Virus record (IMG/VR): IMGVR_UViG_3300025881_001243
Coordinates: 1-64,000 of that record
Origin: a virus
Reading direction: 5' to 3' (one strand)
Length of the DNA: 64,000 bases
Below are positions 56,966-64,000 of the stretch, piece after piece; the first letter of the stretch is position 1; each line of letters begins with the position of its first letter. The position numbers were made by a program, and so were the translations under genes. Below the pieces are notes generated by a model. That model made no database searches. It saw only the letters and a program-made list of their open reading frames with translations, and had not been told where the DNA came from.

Positions 56966-57058
56966 ATGAAAAGATTTTTAACTAAATTAGAATCAATAGA
57001 TATTTTTCTAATTATAGCATTAGGGTATTTTGCTCTGATGCTGTTTTGTTTAACTTAA
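56966..57058 (+). CDS. Very small membrane protein (30 aa)
   Basis: MKRFLTKLESIDIFLIIALG then a hydrophobic end. One transmembrane segment. It begins one base after the PspC gene. Unknown. Confidence 0.45.
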   Translation: MKRFLTKLESIDIFLIIALGYFALMLFCLT

Positions 57059-57067
57059 AAAAAATAT

Positions 57068-57640
57068 ATGATATTTAAATATGATAAAGATAAATTAATG
57101 TATAGTCAAGTATGTATTAAAACTTGGTTATTATATTCTTTAGGAATTTTAACAATAGTTCTAATAGTTGGTTTTTCATTTGGGAGAACCACTGCAAAGG
57201 AGGTTATCATTGAAAATTTACAAGAAGGGGAAACTCAAATTTTTATTACCGAGGTTGATACCTTTTCACATGATAGATTAGTGTCTATGTTAACGGATCT
57301 TAATGTTGACTACCCACATATAGTTATGGCACAATCCATTTTAGAAACTGGTCATTGGAAAAGTGATATCTTTTTGGAGAACCATAACCTTTTTGGTATG
57401 AAGCAAGCAAGGCGTAGAATTACCACAGCAGAAGGTACCTCAAGAAATCATGCTTACTATAATCATTGGAGAGAATCAGTATACGACTACGCTTTTTATC
57501 AATGTAGGTATTTAAGCAAATTAGATTCAGAGGAAGAATACTTTGAATACTTAGGTGCAAGTTATGCTGAAGCAAAAAACTATGTTAATATGCTGAAGCA
57601 AGTAATTAAGAAAAATAACCTAGAGGAATTGTTTAAATAA
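57068..57640 (+). CDS. Signal-anchored glucosaminidase (second lysin)
   Basis: The 190-residue protein has a membrane anchor at residues ~17-40 (TWLLYSLGILTIVLIVGFSF) and then a glucosaminidase domain: PHIVMAQSILETGHWKSDIF with the catalytic Glu, ENHNLFGMKQARRR and YYNHWRESVYDYAFYQ. These are marks of FlgJ/Bax-type beta-N-acetylglucosaminidases. The anchor-first layout places the enzyme on the periplasmic face. Together with the amidase at 3027 it gives two complementary cell-wall cutters. Confidence 0.85.
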   Translation: MIFKYDKDKLMYSQVCIKTWLLYSLGILTIVLIVGFSFGRTTAKEVIIENLQEGETQIFITEVDTFSHDRLVSMLTDLNVDYPHIVMAQSILETGHWKSDIFLENHNLFGMKQARRRITTAEGTSRNHAYYNHWRESVYDYAFYQCRYLSKLDSEEEYFEYLGASYAEAKNYVNMLKQVIKKNNLEELFK

Positions 57641-57696
57641 TATCTTAAAGTTGTAAGGTTCTTGAGAGTTGAACCTAAACTAAAAATTAAGCTCTC

Positions 57697-57710
57697 TATA
57701 TAATTAAATA
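57697..57710 (+). promoter_or_regulatory. Late-like promoter box TATATAATTAAATA
   Basis: Ten bases before the ATG at 57720; identical to 53847. Confidence 0.5.
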
Positions 57711-57719
57711 AAAATAAAG

Positions 57720-58247
57720 ATGAAGAAGATTTTAATGATGGTAATGGTTTCGCTTGGCCTACAATTACAAGCACAAACATTGTGTGACTCAAATATGACT
57801 TACACGATAGGCTCACAATATCAACTCGAGATTGCATTTCCAATAACTGGAAATAGCTTACCAGTTATGGCTCCTTTATATGCTATAACTTATGGTGGTC
57901 AAACAACATTAGGTGAAGATAGTTGTTTTAGCCAACCATGTAATCATATAGTGTACAATTACAATCCAACTACTGGAATGCCTTATGATACAATAACAAC
58001 TTGTTTGTCTTATACTTTAACAGATACATTAGGTTATGTTGATACATTGAATTGTTGTTTTAATCAAGTATGGGATGGTCAGGCTTGGATGAGAATGTCT
58101 ATGGGCGGTACTGTTGGTATAGAAGAATTAACTCCTACTATGATTGGTGATAATAAAATCTATGATGTATATGGAAGAGAATTACTTACTGCGCCTATTG
58201 GTCAGATGTATATTCAGAATAGAAAGAAGTATATCAAACTAAGATAA
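57720..58247 (+). CDS. Secreted protein with T9SS type A-like C-terminal signal
   Basis: The 175-residue protein has a signal peptide (MKKILMMVMVSLGLQLQAQ). A Cys- and Thr-rich beta domain follows (CDSNMTYTIGSQYQLEIAFP, TITTCLSYTLTDTLGYVDTL). The C-terminus, VGIEELTP then KIYDVYGRELLTAPIGQMYI and KKYIKLR, resembles the IYDxxGRE...G.YI..GKKY.K pattern of the Bacteroidetes type IX sorting signal. It would be exported through the host T9SS. It has a promoter and a terminator of its own. Confidence 0.75.
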   Translation: MKKILMMVMVSLGLQLQAQTLCDSNMTYTIGSQYQLEIAFPITGNSLPVMAPLYAITYGGQTTLGEDSCFSQPCNHIVYNYNPTTGMPYDTITTCLSYTLTDTLGYVDTLNCCFNQVWDGQAWMRMSMGGTVGIEELTPTMIGDNKIYDVYGRELLTAPIGQMYIQNRKKYIKLR

Positions 58248-58264
58248 TAAAAAGCTATAAGACT

Positions 58265-58293
58265 AAAAGGCCACTCATAGAGTGGTCTTTTTT
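58265..58293. terminator. Bidirectional terminator between convergent genes
   Basis: GGCCACTC/GAGTGGTC with flanking A and T runs (AAAAGG on the left, TTTTTT on the right) can act in both directions. Confidence 0.85.
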
Positions 58294-58300
58294 AGTTAAA

Positions 58301-58678
58301 TTATATTCCTAGGTCCTTATGAAGAACTTTCATAAAACCATCAAAAGTATGTTTCCCATAATCTTCTCTTAAGATTTTTCCAATTGCTAAAGCAAAATCT
58401 GTATAAGACATTGAATCATCTATCTTAATCATTGCTTTATCCATTGCTTTTGCTAATGCATCTGATTTTTTAGATTCGTCTATATTTGAAGTTTTCCAAT
58501 GTTCACTATCACCAGCACCACGAGCAGGGTGAACTCCGCCAAAGTCCTGGTATGCAGGAGTACCTGTTGCATTAGTATCTTGCCCGGCCATTTCATCCCA
58601 ATAATTTTTAAAATCTTGTACTGTTCCTTTATAATGGCGGATCTTACTTAAATCCTTTCGTTCTTGATTGTTTTCCAT
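58301..58678 (-). CDS. Protein of the minus-strand capsid-targeted block
   Basis: The 125-residue protein (MENNQERKDLSKIRHYKGTV) lacks the shared leader. It contains FKNYWDEMAGQDTNATGTPA, DFGGVHPARGAGDSEHW and a helical end. It overlaps the upstream gene by one base and is the last gene before the shared terminator. Association with the head is inferred from its neighbours only. Confidence 0.65.
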   Translation of the reverse strand: MENNQERKDLSKIRHYKGTVQDFKNYWDEMAGQDTNATGTPAYQDFGGVHPARGAGDSEHWKTSNIDESKKSDALAKAMDKAMIKIDDSMSYTDFALAIGKILREDYGKHTFDGFMKVLHKDLGI

Positions 58679-58923
58679 TATTTACCGAATTTTGTTTTGA
58701 GCTTATGAATTTCGGTCTGTACCTTTAATCCTTCAAGATCAATTTTATCCATTTTTATTTTTAATTCGTATAAAGCAATTGCATAATTATCGCCTCTATC
58801 TTGAGCTGCTCTATATCTTTGGATATTTTCTTTTTCCCTAGCTTTTAATCTAGCAGCAGCCTCATTAGGTTTAAATTCATAATCAGATGCTTCATTTAAA
58901 TAGTTGTTAAATTTAGGTATCAT
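58678..58923 (-). CDS. Predicted capsid-targeted small protein
   Basis: The 81 residues begin MIPKFNNYLNEASDYEF with LNE/A at residues 9-12, like a T4 internal-protein leader. The mature part would be a helical, charged protein (AAARLKAREKENIQRYRAAQ, LEGLKVQTEIHKLKTKFGK). Confidence 0.68.
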   Translation of the reverse strand: MIPKFNNYLNEASDYEFKPNEAAARLKAREKENIQRYRAAQDRGDNYAIALYELKIKMDKIDLEGLKVQTEIHKLKTKFGK

Positions 58924-59426
58924 TATACTTTATAATTTTTAAGGAGATCTTTCAATTCTACAATATCAGCAGGATTTAATTGAACATAATTTCTTCCTAT
59001 GTTTATTTGCATACATTTTCTTCCTAAGCCAAAATCTTCAATATCCTTGGGTCCAACAAATGTAGTTATTTGCGCATTATCAGAACCTTTAATTCCAGCT
59101 TGGTTCCATGAACTAATATCAGTCCCTTCATTAAGAGTAGATTCGCCCATAGCAGAATAACTTTCACACGCTTCATCTATCTTATCGTTGATATGTTTTT
59201 TTGCTTCTTTAATATATGATTCTGCTGTATGTTCAGCATTATCATTAGATTCATAGCTATTTGCCTGTTCTGCTACATGATTACCTAGTGTTTGTACTGG
59301 GCCTACTATAGCGTTCATATCATATCCTGTTTCTGCTCGATTAGTTCCTCCTAAGGAAAAAGATGCAGAATCACTAGGTGCAAAACCTACAGGAATAAAA
59401 TCTTCAAATAAAGGTACCTTTTTCAT
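58923..59426 (-). CDS. Predicted capsid-targeted protein
   Basis: The 167-residue protein starts MKKVPLFEDFIPVGFAPSDS, a related leader, and has a site LNE/G near residue 99 (STLNEGTDISSWNQ). The N-terminal half is Ser/Asn/Ala-rich and helical, the C-terminal half beta-rich (MQINIGRNYVQLNPADIVEL). It is the first gene of the only minus-strand operon; a TATATAATCAAAATAA-like late box read on the minus strand lies about 15 bases upstream. Confidence 0.65.
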   Translation of the reverse strand: MKKVPLFEDFIPVGFAPSDSASFSLGGTNRAETGYDMNAIVGPVQTLGNHVAEQANSYESNDNAEHTAESYIKEAKKHINDKIDEACESYSAMGESTLNEGTDISSWNQAGIKGSDNAQITTFVGPKDIEDFGLGRKCMQINIGRNYVQLNPADIVELKDLLKNYKV

Positions 59427-59474
59427 AATATTGTTATTTTGATTATATATTCATAAAACTAACTCGCGTTTTTA

Positions 59475-59488
59475 CATATAAAAATAAA
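59475..59488 (+). promoter_or_regulatory. Late-like promoter box CATATAAAAATAAA
   Basis: Nine bases before the ATG at 59498, preceded by TTTTTA; identical to 23242. Confidence 0.5.
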
Positions 59489-59497
59489 CAACTTATT

Positions 59498-59683
59498 ATG
59501 TCAGAATTTTTAAGAACCACCATGGGTCGTAAATTATTAGAAAAGGATATACCAAAATTATCATCTGCGTTGGAAAGAATTGCAGATCAGATGGAAATTA
59601 AGAACAAGCTCGAGGAAAAGAAGTTTAGGTTAGACGAAAAAATCAAAAAACTTCAAATTAAAGATATCAATGAAAAAGGATAA
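59498..59683 (+). CDS. Small coiled-coil protein (61 aa)
   Basis: A short start (MSEFLRTTMGRKLLEKDIPK) is followed by a heptad-like helix (LSSALERIADQMEIKNKLEE). It overlaps the next gene by 14 bases. Unknown. Confidence 0.6.
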   Translation: MSEFLRTTMGRKLLEKDIPKLSSALERIADQMEIKNKLEEKKFRLDEKIKKLQIKDINEKG

Positions 59684-59939
59684 AGACATTACTTATGAGC
59701 AGTTTATAGCTCACATGAATAAAGGTAATAAAGTCTATATGAAAAAACCTAGATCATGGCAAAAGGTATGGTTTTGGTGGGAAAGCAAAAAAGAGAAGTG
59801 GTTTTTAAATAAAGCTTTTGATAAAAGAGAAGATGGTATTGTAAAACCAGAACCTTCAGTATGGATAACGGCAAAACAAATGGAATCCCACATGGATCAC
59901 ATGGTTAGAATGGGATATAAATATTATATAAATGAATAA
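59670..59939 (+). CDS. Unknown small basic protein
   Basis: The 89 residues are rich in Trp, Lys and Met (MKKPRSWQKVWFWWESKKEK, SVWITAKQMESHMDHMVRMG). No family recognised. It overlaps the next start by eight bases. Confidence 0.6.
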   Translation: MKKDKDITYEQFIAHMNKGNKVYMKKPRSWQKVWFWWESKKEKWFLNKAFDKREDGIVKPEPSVWITAKQMESHMDHMVRMGYKYYINE

Positions 59940-60276
59940 GTTAATTTTAGCATTTTTGCTATTCTTTACCGGTCAAGCAGCAATATGGTTTCAAACAAAT
60001 GGTCAATTTGTATGGCCTTGGTTTAAAAAGAATCCATTAACAGTTTCAGTTTTATTTGGAACTGCAATTAGTTACATATTAATTTATGGTACCAGGTTTA
60101 TGGTAGAATACTATGATGGTTTATTATGGCCAGGTAGATTTATAGCCTTTGGGTCTGGAATTATTTCATTTACATTTTTAACTTGGTACTTTCTTGGTGA
60201 AGGGATTACCACAAAAACAATAGTGTCACTGTGTTTAGCATGTAGCTTAATAGGAATACAGTTATTTTGGAAATGA
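59932..60276 (+). CDS. Small multi-pass membrane protein, DMT-like
   Basis: The 114 residues form four transmembrane segments (LILAFLLFFTGQAAIWFQ, VSVLFGTAISYILIYGT, FIAFGSGIISFTFLTWYFLG, TIVSLCLACSLIGIQLFW). The GEGITTKTIVSL segment before the last helix resembles half-size drug/metabolite transporters. Similar proteins occur in T4-like marine phages. Substrate unknown. Confidence 0.65.
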   Translation: MNKLILAFLLFFTGQAAIWFQTNGQFVWPWFKKNPLTVSVLFGTAISYILIYGTRFMVEYYDGLLWPGRFIAFGSGIISFTFLTWYFLGEGITTKTIVSLCLACSLIGIQLFWK

Positions 60277-61091
60277 AAGACCCTTACAAAATATTAGGTG
60301 TTGATAAAACATCCACTGCTAATGATATTAAAAAAGCTTATAGAAAATTAGCCAAAGAATATCACCCTGATAAGTCTAAAGGCAATGAAGAAAAGTTTAA
60401 AGAAATTGCAGATGCATATGAAACTTTAAGTAATTCTACAAAGAGATCACAATATGATCAAGCTGCGAATAACCCATTTGGTAAATTTGAAGAAGGTTTC
60501 TTTGAAGACTTTATAAAAACAGGAAATGATCCAGGTTTTACTAATATGTTTAACCAAAGATATGGATTTAATACTAGGGGTGGTAATATTACTGCACAGG
60601 TTTACATTACTTTAGAAGAAGCTTATTTTGGATGTAGTAGGGAAATAAGAGTAGGTACAAGAGTTGTAAGTGTTGATATTAAGAGCGGTGTAAAGCCAGG
60701 ACAGAGAATGAGATTAAAAGGATTAGGCCAAAGAGGAATGACCGAAAATCAAAACGGCGATCTTATTTTAACTGTATTAATACAAGATGATCCTAATTTT
60801 TATTTGGACCAAAAAGGTTTGCATACAATTAAGCATATAAGTTTATATGATGCTTTACTTGGAGGTAAGGGAGAAGTAAAAGTATTTGATAAAACAATAA
60901 GTTATAATATTCCTAAGTGTGTTAAGAACGGTACTATGCTTAGGATAAAAGGTAAAGGATTTCCTGCTTACAATAATTCTAATATCTTAGGTGACTTTTT
61001 CGTGAATATCCTTGTAGATTTACCTAAACAATTATCTGAGGAACAAGAAGCATTGGTTAAAAAAATGAAAGATATACAAGATGGATATTAA
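60273..61091 (+). CDS. dnaJ: DnaJ/CbpA-type co-chaperone
   Basis: The ATG at 60273 overlaps the previous stop by four bases and gives 272 residues. The J domain (DPYKILGVDKTSTANDIKKA, EYHPDKSKGN with HPD) is complete. A Gly/Phe-poor linker and two beta-rich C-terminal domains follow (IKSGVKPGQRMRLKGLGQRG, LLGGKGEVKVFDKTISYNIP), without the zinc finger. It would recruit the host DnaK, perhaps for head assembly or replication. Confidence 0.9.
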   Translation: MKDPYKILGVDKTSTANDIKKAYRKLAKEYHPDKSKGNEEKFKEIADAYETLSNSTKRSQYDQAANNPFGKFEEGFFEDFIKTGNDPGFTNMFNQRYGFNTRGGNITAQVYITLEEAYFGCSREIRVGTRVVSVDIKSGVKPGQRMRLKGLGQRGMTENQNGDLILTVLIQDDPNFYLDQKGLHTIKHISLYDALLGGKGEVKVFDKTISYNIPKCVKNGTMLRIKGKGFPAYNNSNILGDFFVNILVDLPKQLSEEQEALVKKMKDIQDGY

Positions 61092-61332
61092 TGACGAAGA
61101 ATTTATGAAGTCATTATTGGATCAGTTAGAAAATCAGAGCTGGGATCAATATATGAATTTATGTTATAATACAATTATAATGTTTCCAGACCAGGTTTTA
61201 CAATATGATGAAAAAACAGCAAAGCATAGAGTTAAAAGTTTAGACAAGATTTTACTACATTTTGAAGAAAGAGAGGATTTTGAAAAATGCGCCAAGCTTA
61301 AAGAGATTCAAGACAAATTAAAAAATTGTTAA
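61081..61332 (+). CDS. Small protein with UVR-like helical hairpin
   Basis: The 83-residue acidic protein ends with LDKILLHFEEREDFEKCAKL and KEIQDKL, resembling the UvrB/UvrC interaction motif that is also seen in ClpC. The first half is helical. It overlaps dnaJ by 11 bases and lies just upstream of a promoter element. Confidence 0.6.
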   Translation: MDINDEEFMKSLLDQLENQSWDQYMNLCYNTIIMFPDQVLQYDEKTAKHRVKSLDKILLHFEEREDFEKCAKLKEIQDKLKNC

Positions 61333-61400
61333 TAACTTTTAGAAAAAAGTCCTAGAAAAATTTTCAATTCCCAATTTTTTTTATTATATTTATAATATAA
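61326..61400 (+). promoter_or_regulatory. Long conserved promoter element, copy 8
   Basis: TTGTTAATAACTTTTAGAAA, AAAAAGTCCTAGAAAAA, TTTTCAATTCCCAA, TTATATTTATAATATAA, then AAACGGA before the ligase start. It is 14.7 kb from copy 7. Confidence 0.78.
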
Positions 61401-61415
61401 TTAAATAAACGGAAT

Positions 61416-62738
61416 ATGACTGAATACACAAACATTACTTATTTACAATCCTTCTTGGAGGAAATGCAATCTTCCTCTTCAGGAAATCATAAAATTGCCA
61501 CTCTTAAAAAGTATGCTGATAACTCTGATGAAAATTCTGATAGAGAATTCTTACAGAAAGTTTTCTTCTATACTTACAATCCTTATTTTAAATATAATGT
61601 AACTCCTAAGAATTGCAAAAAGAATTCTGATTTACTAGGTCACCGAAATACATACGGAAGTATTTTTACTCTGTTGGATGATTTAAGAAACAGAGTATGC
61701 ACTGGGCATACCGCTATTGCAAATGTAAATAGATTTGTTAAAGAATGGCCACAATGGGAGACTATCATTTATTCTATTCTCAACCGAGATTTAAATATGG
61801 GCTGTGGAACTACTTCCATTAATAAAGCAATCCACCCAGATTTAATTCCTACATTTAAAGTGGCTTTAGCAAATGCATATAATCCAAAGAGGGTAAATTT
61901 TCAAAGTGGAGAATGGTACGGATCAAGAAAATTAGATGGTGTCCGCTGTATCTGCCGCAAGGAAATGAATACAGTTACCTTCTTTTCAAGAAACGGTAAA
62001 GAATTTGAAACTCTAGGTAAACTTGCAGATGAAATTTCTAAGATAGGTGGAGACTTTATCCTAGATGGAGAAATCTGTATGGTTGATAAAGATGGTAATG
62101 AAGACTTCCAAGGAATTATGAAACAGATCCGAAAGAAGAATCATCAAATTGAAAATCCTAAATTCTTTGTATTTGATTACCTAACCTTAGATGAATTTGA
62201 TGATAAAGTTGGAACCACCTCTCTTACAGAAAGACTCCGTAATGGATATGATATTCTTCCAGAAAATATTAATTCAGATATGTTAGAATTCTTACCACAG
62301 GTTCAATTGACTACCGAAGAACAATTTACTGAAATGGCTAAAGAAGCTGAAGAGGCTGGGTTTGAAGGTATTATGGTTAGAAAGAATACCGGGTATGAAG
62401 GTAAGAGAAGTCATAATCTTTTAAAAGTTAAAAAATTCCATGATGCTGAATACACGGTATTAGAATGTATTAACGGTACCATGAGATGGACAGAAAACGG
62501 AAAGCAGGTTGAAAAAGAAGGTCTAAGTAATATAATTATTGAACATAAAGGCAATAAGGTAAGTGTAGGATCTGGATTCTCTAAAGAACAAAGAGAACAT
62601 TACCTTAATAATCATAATGAACTAATCGGTAAAACTGTAACTGTTCAATATTTTGAAGAAAGCCAAAATCAGAACGGTGGATATTCATTAAGATTCCCTG
62701 TAGTAAAACACATATACAAGAATGGGAGGGATTGTTAA
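61416..62738 (+). CDS. ATP-dependent DNA ligase
   Basis: The 440-residue protein has the nucleotidyltransferase core: motif I in GSRKLDGVRCICRKE (the Lys near residue 172 receives AMP), motif III FILDGEICMVDKDG, motif IV GFEGIMVRKNTGYEG and motif V NLLKVKKFHDAEYTVLE. An N-terminal helical region (about 150 residues) resembles T4 ligase (gp30). An OB domain is at the end. It would join Okazaki fragments and nicks. The stop shares a base with the next ATG. Confidence 0.95.
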   Translation: MTEYTNITYLQSFLEEMQSSSSGNHKIATLKKYADNSDENSDREFLQKVFFYTYNPYFKYNVTPKNCKKNSDLLGHRNTYGSIFTLLDDLRNRVCTGHTAIANVNRFVKEWPQWETIIYSILNRDLNMGCGTTSINKAIHPDLIPTFKVALANAYNPKRVNFQSGEWYGSRKLDGVRCICRKEMNTVTFFSRNGKEFETLGKLADEISKIGGDFILDGEICMVDKDGNEDFQGIMKQIRKKNHQIENPKFFVFDYLTLDEFDDKVGTTSLTERLRNGYDILPENINSDMLEFLPQVQLTTEEQFTEMAKEAEEAGFEGIMVRKNTGYEGKRSHNLLKVKKFHDAEYTVLECINGTMRWTENGKQVEKEGLSNIIIEHKGNKVSVGSGFSKEQREHYLNNHNELIGKTVTVQYFEESQNQNGGYSLRFPVVKHIYKNGRDC

Positions 62739-63388
62739 TGTATCCATTCCATATCTCACCTGTGGTGAAGGAACGGAAACAGATTAATATATATTGTATG
62801 GAATTATTTGAGAAGTATAGAAAATGGGGGAAAGATATAACTGTCTTTGATGTTGATGATACTTTAATTGTAACCAAAAGTAAAATTAGAGTCTTTAATC
62901 CAAAAACAGGATATGAGATTGATCTTACACCACAAGAATTTAATACATTTAAAACTAAACCTCATGATAAGTTTGATTTTAATGACTTTAGGGATTTAGA
63001 AATTCTTAAGGCTGGTAAAATAATTGATTGGGTTTTTAATATTCTTAAAAGAACAATTTCAAAAGGAACTGCTGTGGGCATTATTACTGCGAGAGATGAT
63101 TCAAAACTTATCTATGATTTTTTAATGCATAACGGGGTTGATGTTAATCCTGATTTTATATTTGCAATCAATGATCCTAGCTTAGGATTTACTGGATCTA
63201 CTGCACAGAAGAAAAAGGATGCCTTTATGAAATTTGTTCAAATGGGATTTAGGAATTTTAAATTCTTTGATGATGATAAAGAAAATATAAAAATTGCAAA
63301 CAGTCTTAATAAAGAATTACCTGAGGTAAGAATGAAGGCTACTTTAATAAAACAAAAATGGATTCCAAGCTTCAGCGACTTCAAATAA
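62738..63388 (+). CDS. HAD-superfamily phosphatase
   Basis: Motif I is DITVFDVDDTLIVTKSKIRV, motif II VGIITARDDSKLIYDFL and motif IV FKFFDDDKENIKIANSL. The protein is 216 residues from the ATG at 62738 or 196 from 62798, which gives MELFEKYRKWGKD just before motif I and may be the true start. It has the look of a phage nucleotide or polynucleotide phosphatase, but the substrate is unknown. The next gene overlaps by 31 bases. Confidence 0.75.
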   Translation: MYPFHISPVVKERKQINIYCMELFEKYRKWGKDITVFDVDDTLIVTKSKIRVFNPKTGYEIDLTPQEFNTFKTKPHDKFDFNDFRDLEILKAGKIIDWVFNILKRTISKGTAVGIITARDDSKLIYDFLMHNGVDVNPDFIFAINDPSLGFTGSTAQKKKDAFMKFVQMGFRNFKFFDDDKENIKIANSLNKELPEVRMKATLIKQKWIPSFSDFK

Positions 63389-63831
63389 AACTAAATGCAT
63401 TTACTAATATTTTATTAAGTATTAGAGATCTTTCAAATTCTTCTACTACTAAGGTTGGCTGCATGGCATTAAAAAAAGACTTTAGTAAAATAGCAAGCTT
63501 TGGGTATAATGGATCTTATAGTGGCGCTGGTACAAATAAAAATACTGGAACAGAAGAAGATTCTTTAACACCTGGTGAAAGTGGGTTTATTCATGCTGAG
63601 GTAAATATGATTGCTAAGTTTCAAGAATATGATCCACAAAATTACATAATACTCTTAACACTCTCACCTTGTAAAATGTGCACTAAAATTTTAGTTAATG
63701 CTGGATTTAAGCATGTTTATTGGATACAAGACTACAGAGACATGTCTCATCTTAAAATATTTAGTGAATGTAATGTGACACATGGTAAAATTTCTAACCT
63801 AGTAAATGACTACCACTCTATAAAGGACTGA
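63358..63831 (+). CDS. dCMP deaminase-type cytidine deaminase
   Basis: The 157-residue protein has the zinc site: GFIHAEVNMIAKFQEYD (HAE with the proton-shuttling Glu) and LSPCKMCTKILVNAGFKHVY (PCxxC). The STTKVGCMALKKDFSKIASF and GYNGSYSG blocks match dCMP deaminase. It would convert dCMP to dUMP, the substrate of the ThyA encoded at 24846. Confidence 0.92.
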   Translation: MDSKLQRLQIKLNAFTNILLSIRDLSNSSTTKVGCMALKKDFSKIASFGYNGSYSGAGTNKNTGTEEDSLTPGESGFIHAEVNMIAKFQEYDPQNYIILLTLSPCKMCTKILVNAGFKHVYWIQDYRDMSHLKIFSECNVTHGKISNLVNDYHSIKD

Positions 63832-63857
63832 ATATATACAAAAAATAGTACATACTT

Positions 63858-64000
63858 TTGGTCGTTGAAGCATTAACATTTAAACTATCTCTTGATTTTT
63901 TTGTCTACTTAAAAAAGTACAAAATAGATGTGTCTAAAATCCGTGTAGGATTTTATGACCAAGTAAATCAAAAAACTGAATTTACGGATTTTAACAGCAT
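63858..64000 (+). CDS. Open frame cut by the right window edge
   Basis: A frame with TTG at 63858 reads VVEALTFKLSLDFFVYLKKY and stays open to the edge. It has no ATG in the window, so the start and function are unknown. The AT-rich 25 bases before it hold no clear promoter. Confidence 0.35.
   Translation, partial: MVVEALTFKLSLDFFVYLKKYKIDVSKIRVGFYDQVNQKTEFTDFNS

Overview
The window looks like part of the genome of a large tailed phage of the T4 type (contractile-tail style gene content) that infects a member of the Bacteroidetes, most likely an aquatic flavobacterium. The phage assignment rests on a collagen-like tail-fibre end, an endolysin, PhoH, thymidylate synthase, dCMP deaminase, DNA ligase, a T4 PseT-like 3'-phosphatase, UV-damage endonuclease, several chaperones and tRNAs, packed head to tail with 1-8 nt overlaps. 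The host assignment rests on a secreted protein ending in a gliding-motility-associated/type IX secretion (T9SS type B) domain, a second short protein with a T9SS type-A-like tail, a bS21 homologue, and the near absence of Shine-Dalgarno sites. The DNA is AT-rich and almost every gene is on the + strand; the exception is a three-gene block at 58301-59426.

Layout. 1-5062: end of a tail fibre, a lectin-like structural protein, a membrane protein, PhoH, amidase, SNase-type nuclease and Hsp20. 5147-14279: a glycan island with about six glycosyltransferases of different folds, two methyltransferases, two left-handed beta-helix acyltransferases and two enzymes of CMP-Kdo synthesis (KdsD-like, KdsB). 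14314-21101: small proteins, then a cluster of proteins that share an N-terminal signal like the T4 capsid-targeting sequence and carry repeated internal sites of the type recognised by T4 prohead protease; one holds an AAA+ ATPase. 21206-29330: ClpC-like unfoldase, IMPDH/GMPR-family enzyme, mini-CorA, ThyA, UvsE, glycosyltransferase and epimerase. 29331-32530: short, probably early genes behind long repeated promoter elements. 32603-36122: second cluster of capsid-targeted proteins. 36161-41665: T9SS-type secreted protein, methylglyoxal synthase, oxygenase, cupins, lipoprotein. 41844-46662: two long non-coding stretches around a SprT-like, RadA-like and DUF932-like early block. 46663-50791: small proteins, thioredoxin, tRNA-Leu, tRNA-Arg, a tRNA-like element, a hairpin RNA candidate and a roughly 450-nt structured RNA candidate. 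50792-58247: envelope-directed proteins, tRNA-Gln, bS21, 3'-phosphatase, PspC-like and glucosaminidase. 58301-64000: capsid-targeted block on the minus strand, DnaJ, ligase, HAD phosphatase, dCMP deaminase and an open frame at the window edge.

Regulation. Two classes of promoter-like sequence can be read by eye. One is (C/T)TTTCA, 17 bases, then TTATA, present in at least thirteen places, eight of them inside a longer conserved element of about 80 bp. The other is a T4-late-like TATAAATA/TATATAATAATAAA box 10-30 bases upstream of start codons. Factor-independent terminators close several units.

The most unusual content is (i) the set of about fifteen predicted head-packaged proteins, several with cleavage-like sites every 70-110 residues, (ii) a suite of at least six exported proteins including T9SS clients and outer-membrane barrels, (iii) a bS21 homologue in a phage of hosts whose ribosomes hide the anti-Shine-Dalgarno, and (iv) the large structured RNA next to the tRNAs. 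All function calls are by eye from motifs; no database search was possible.
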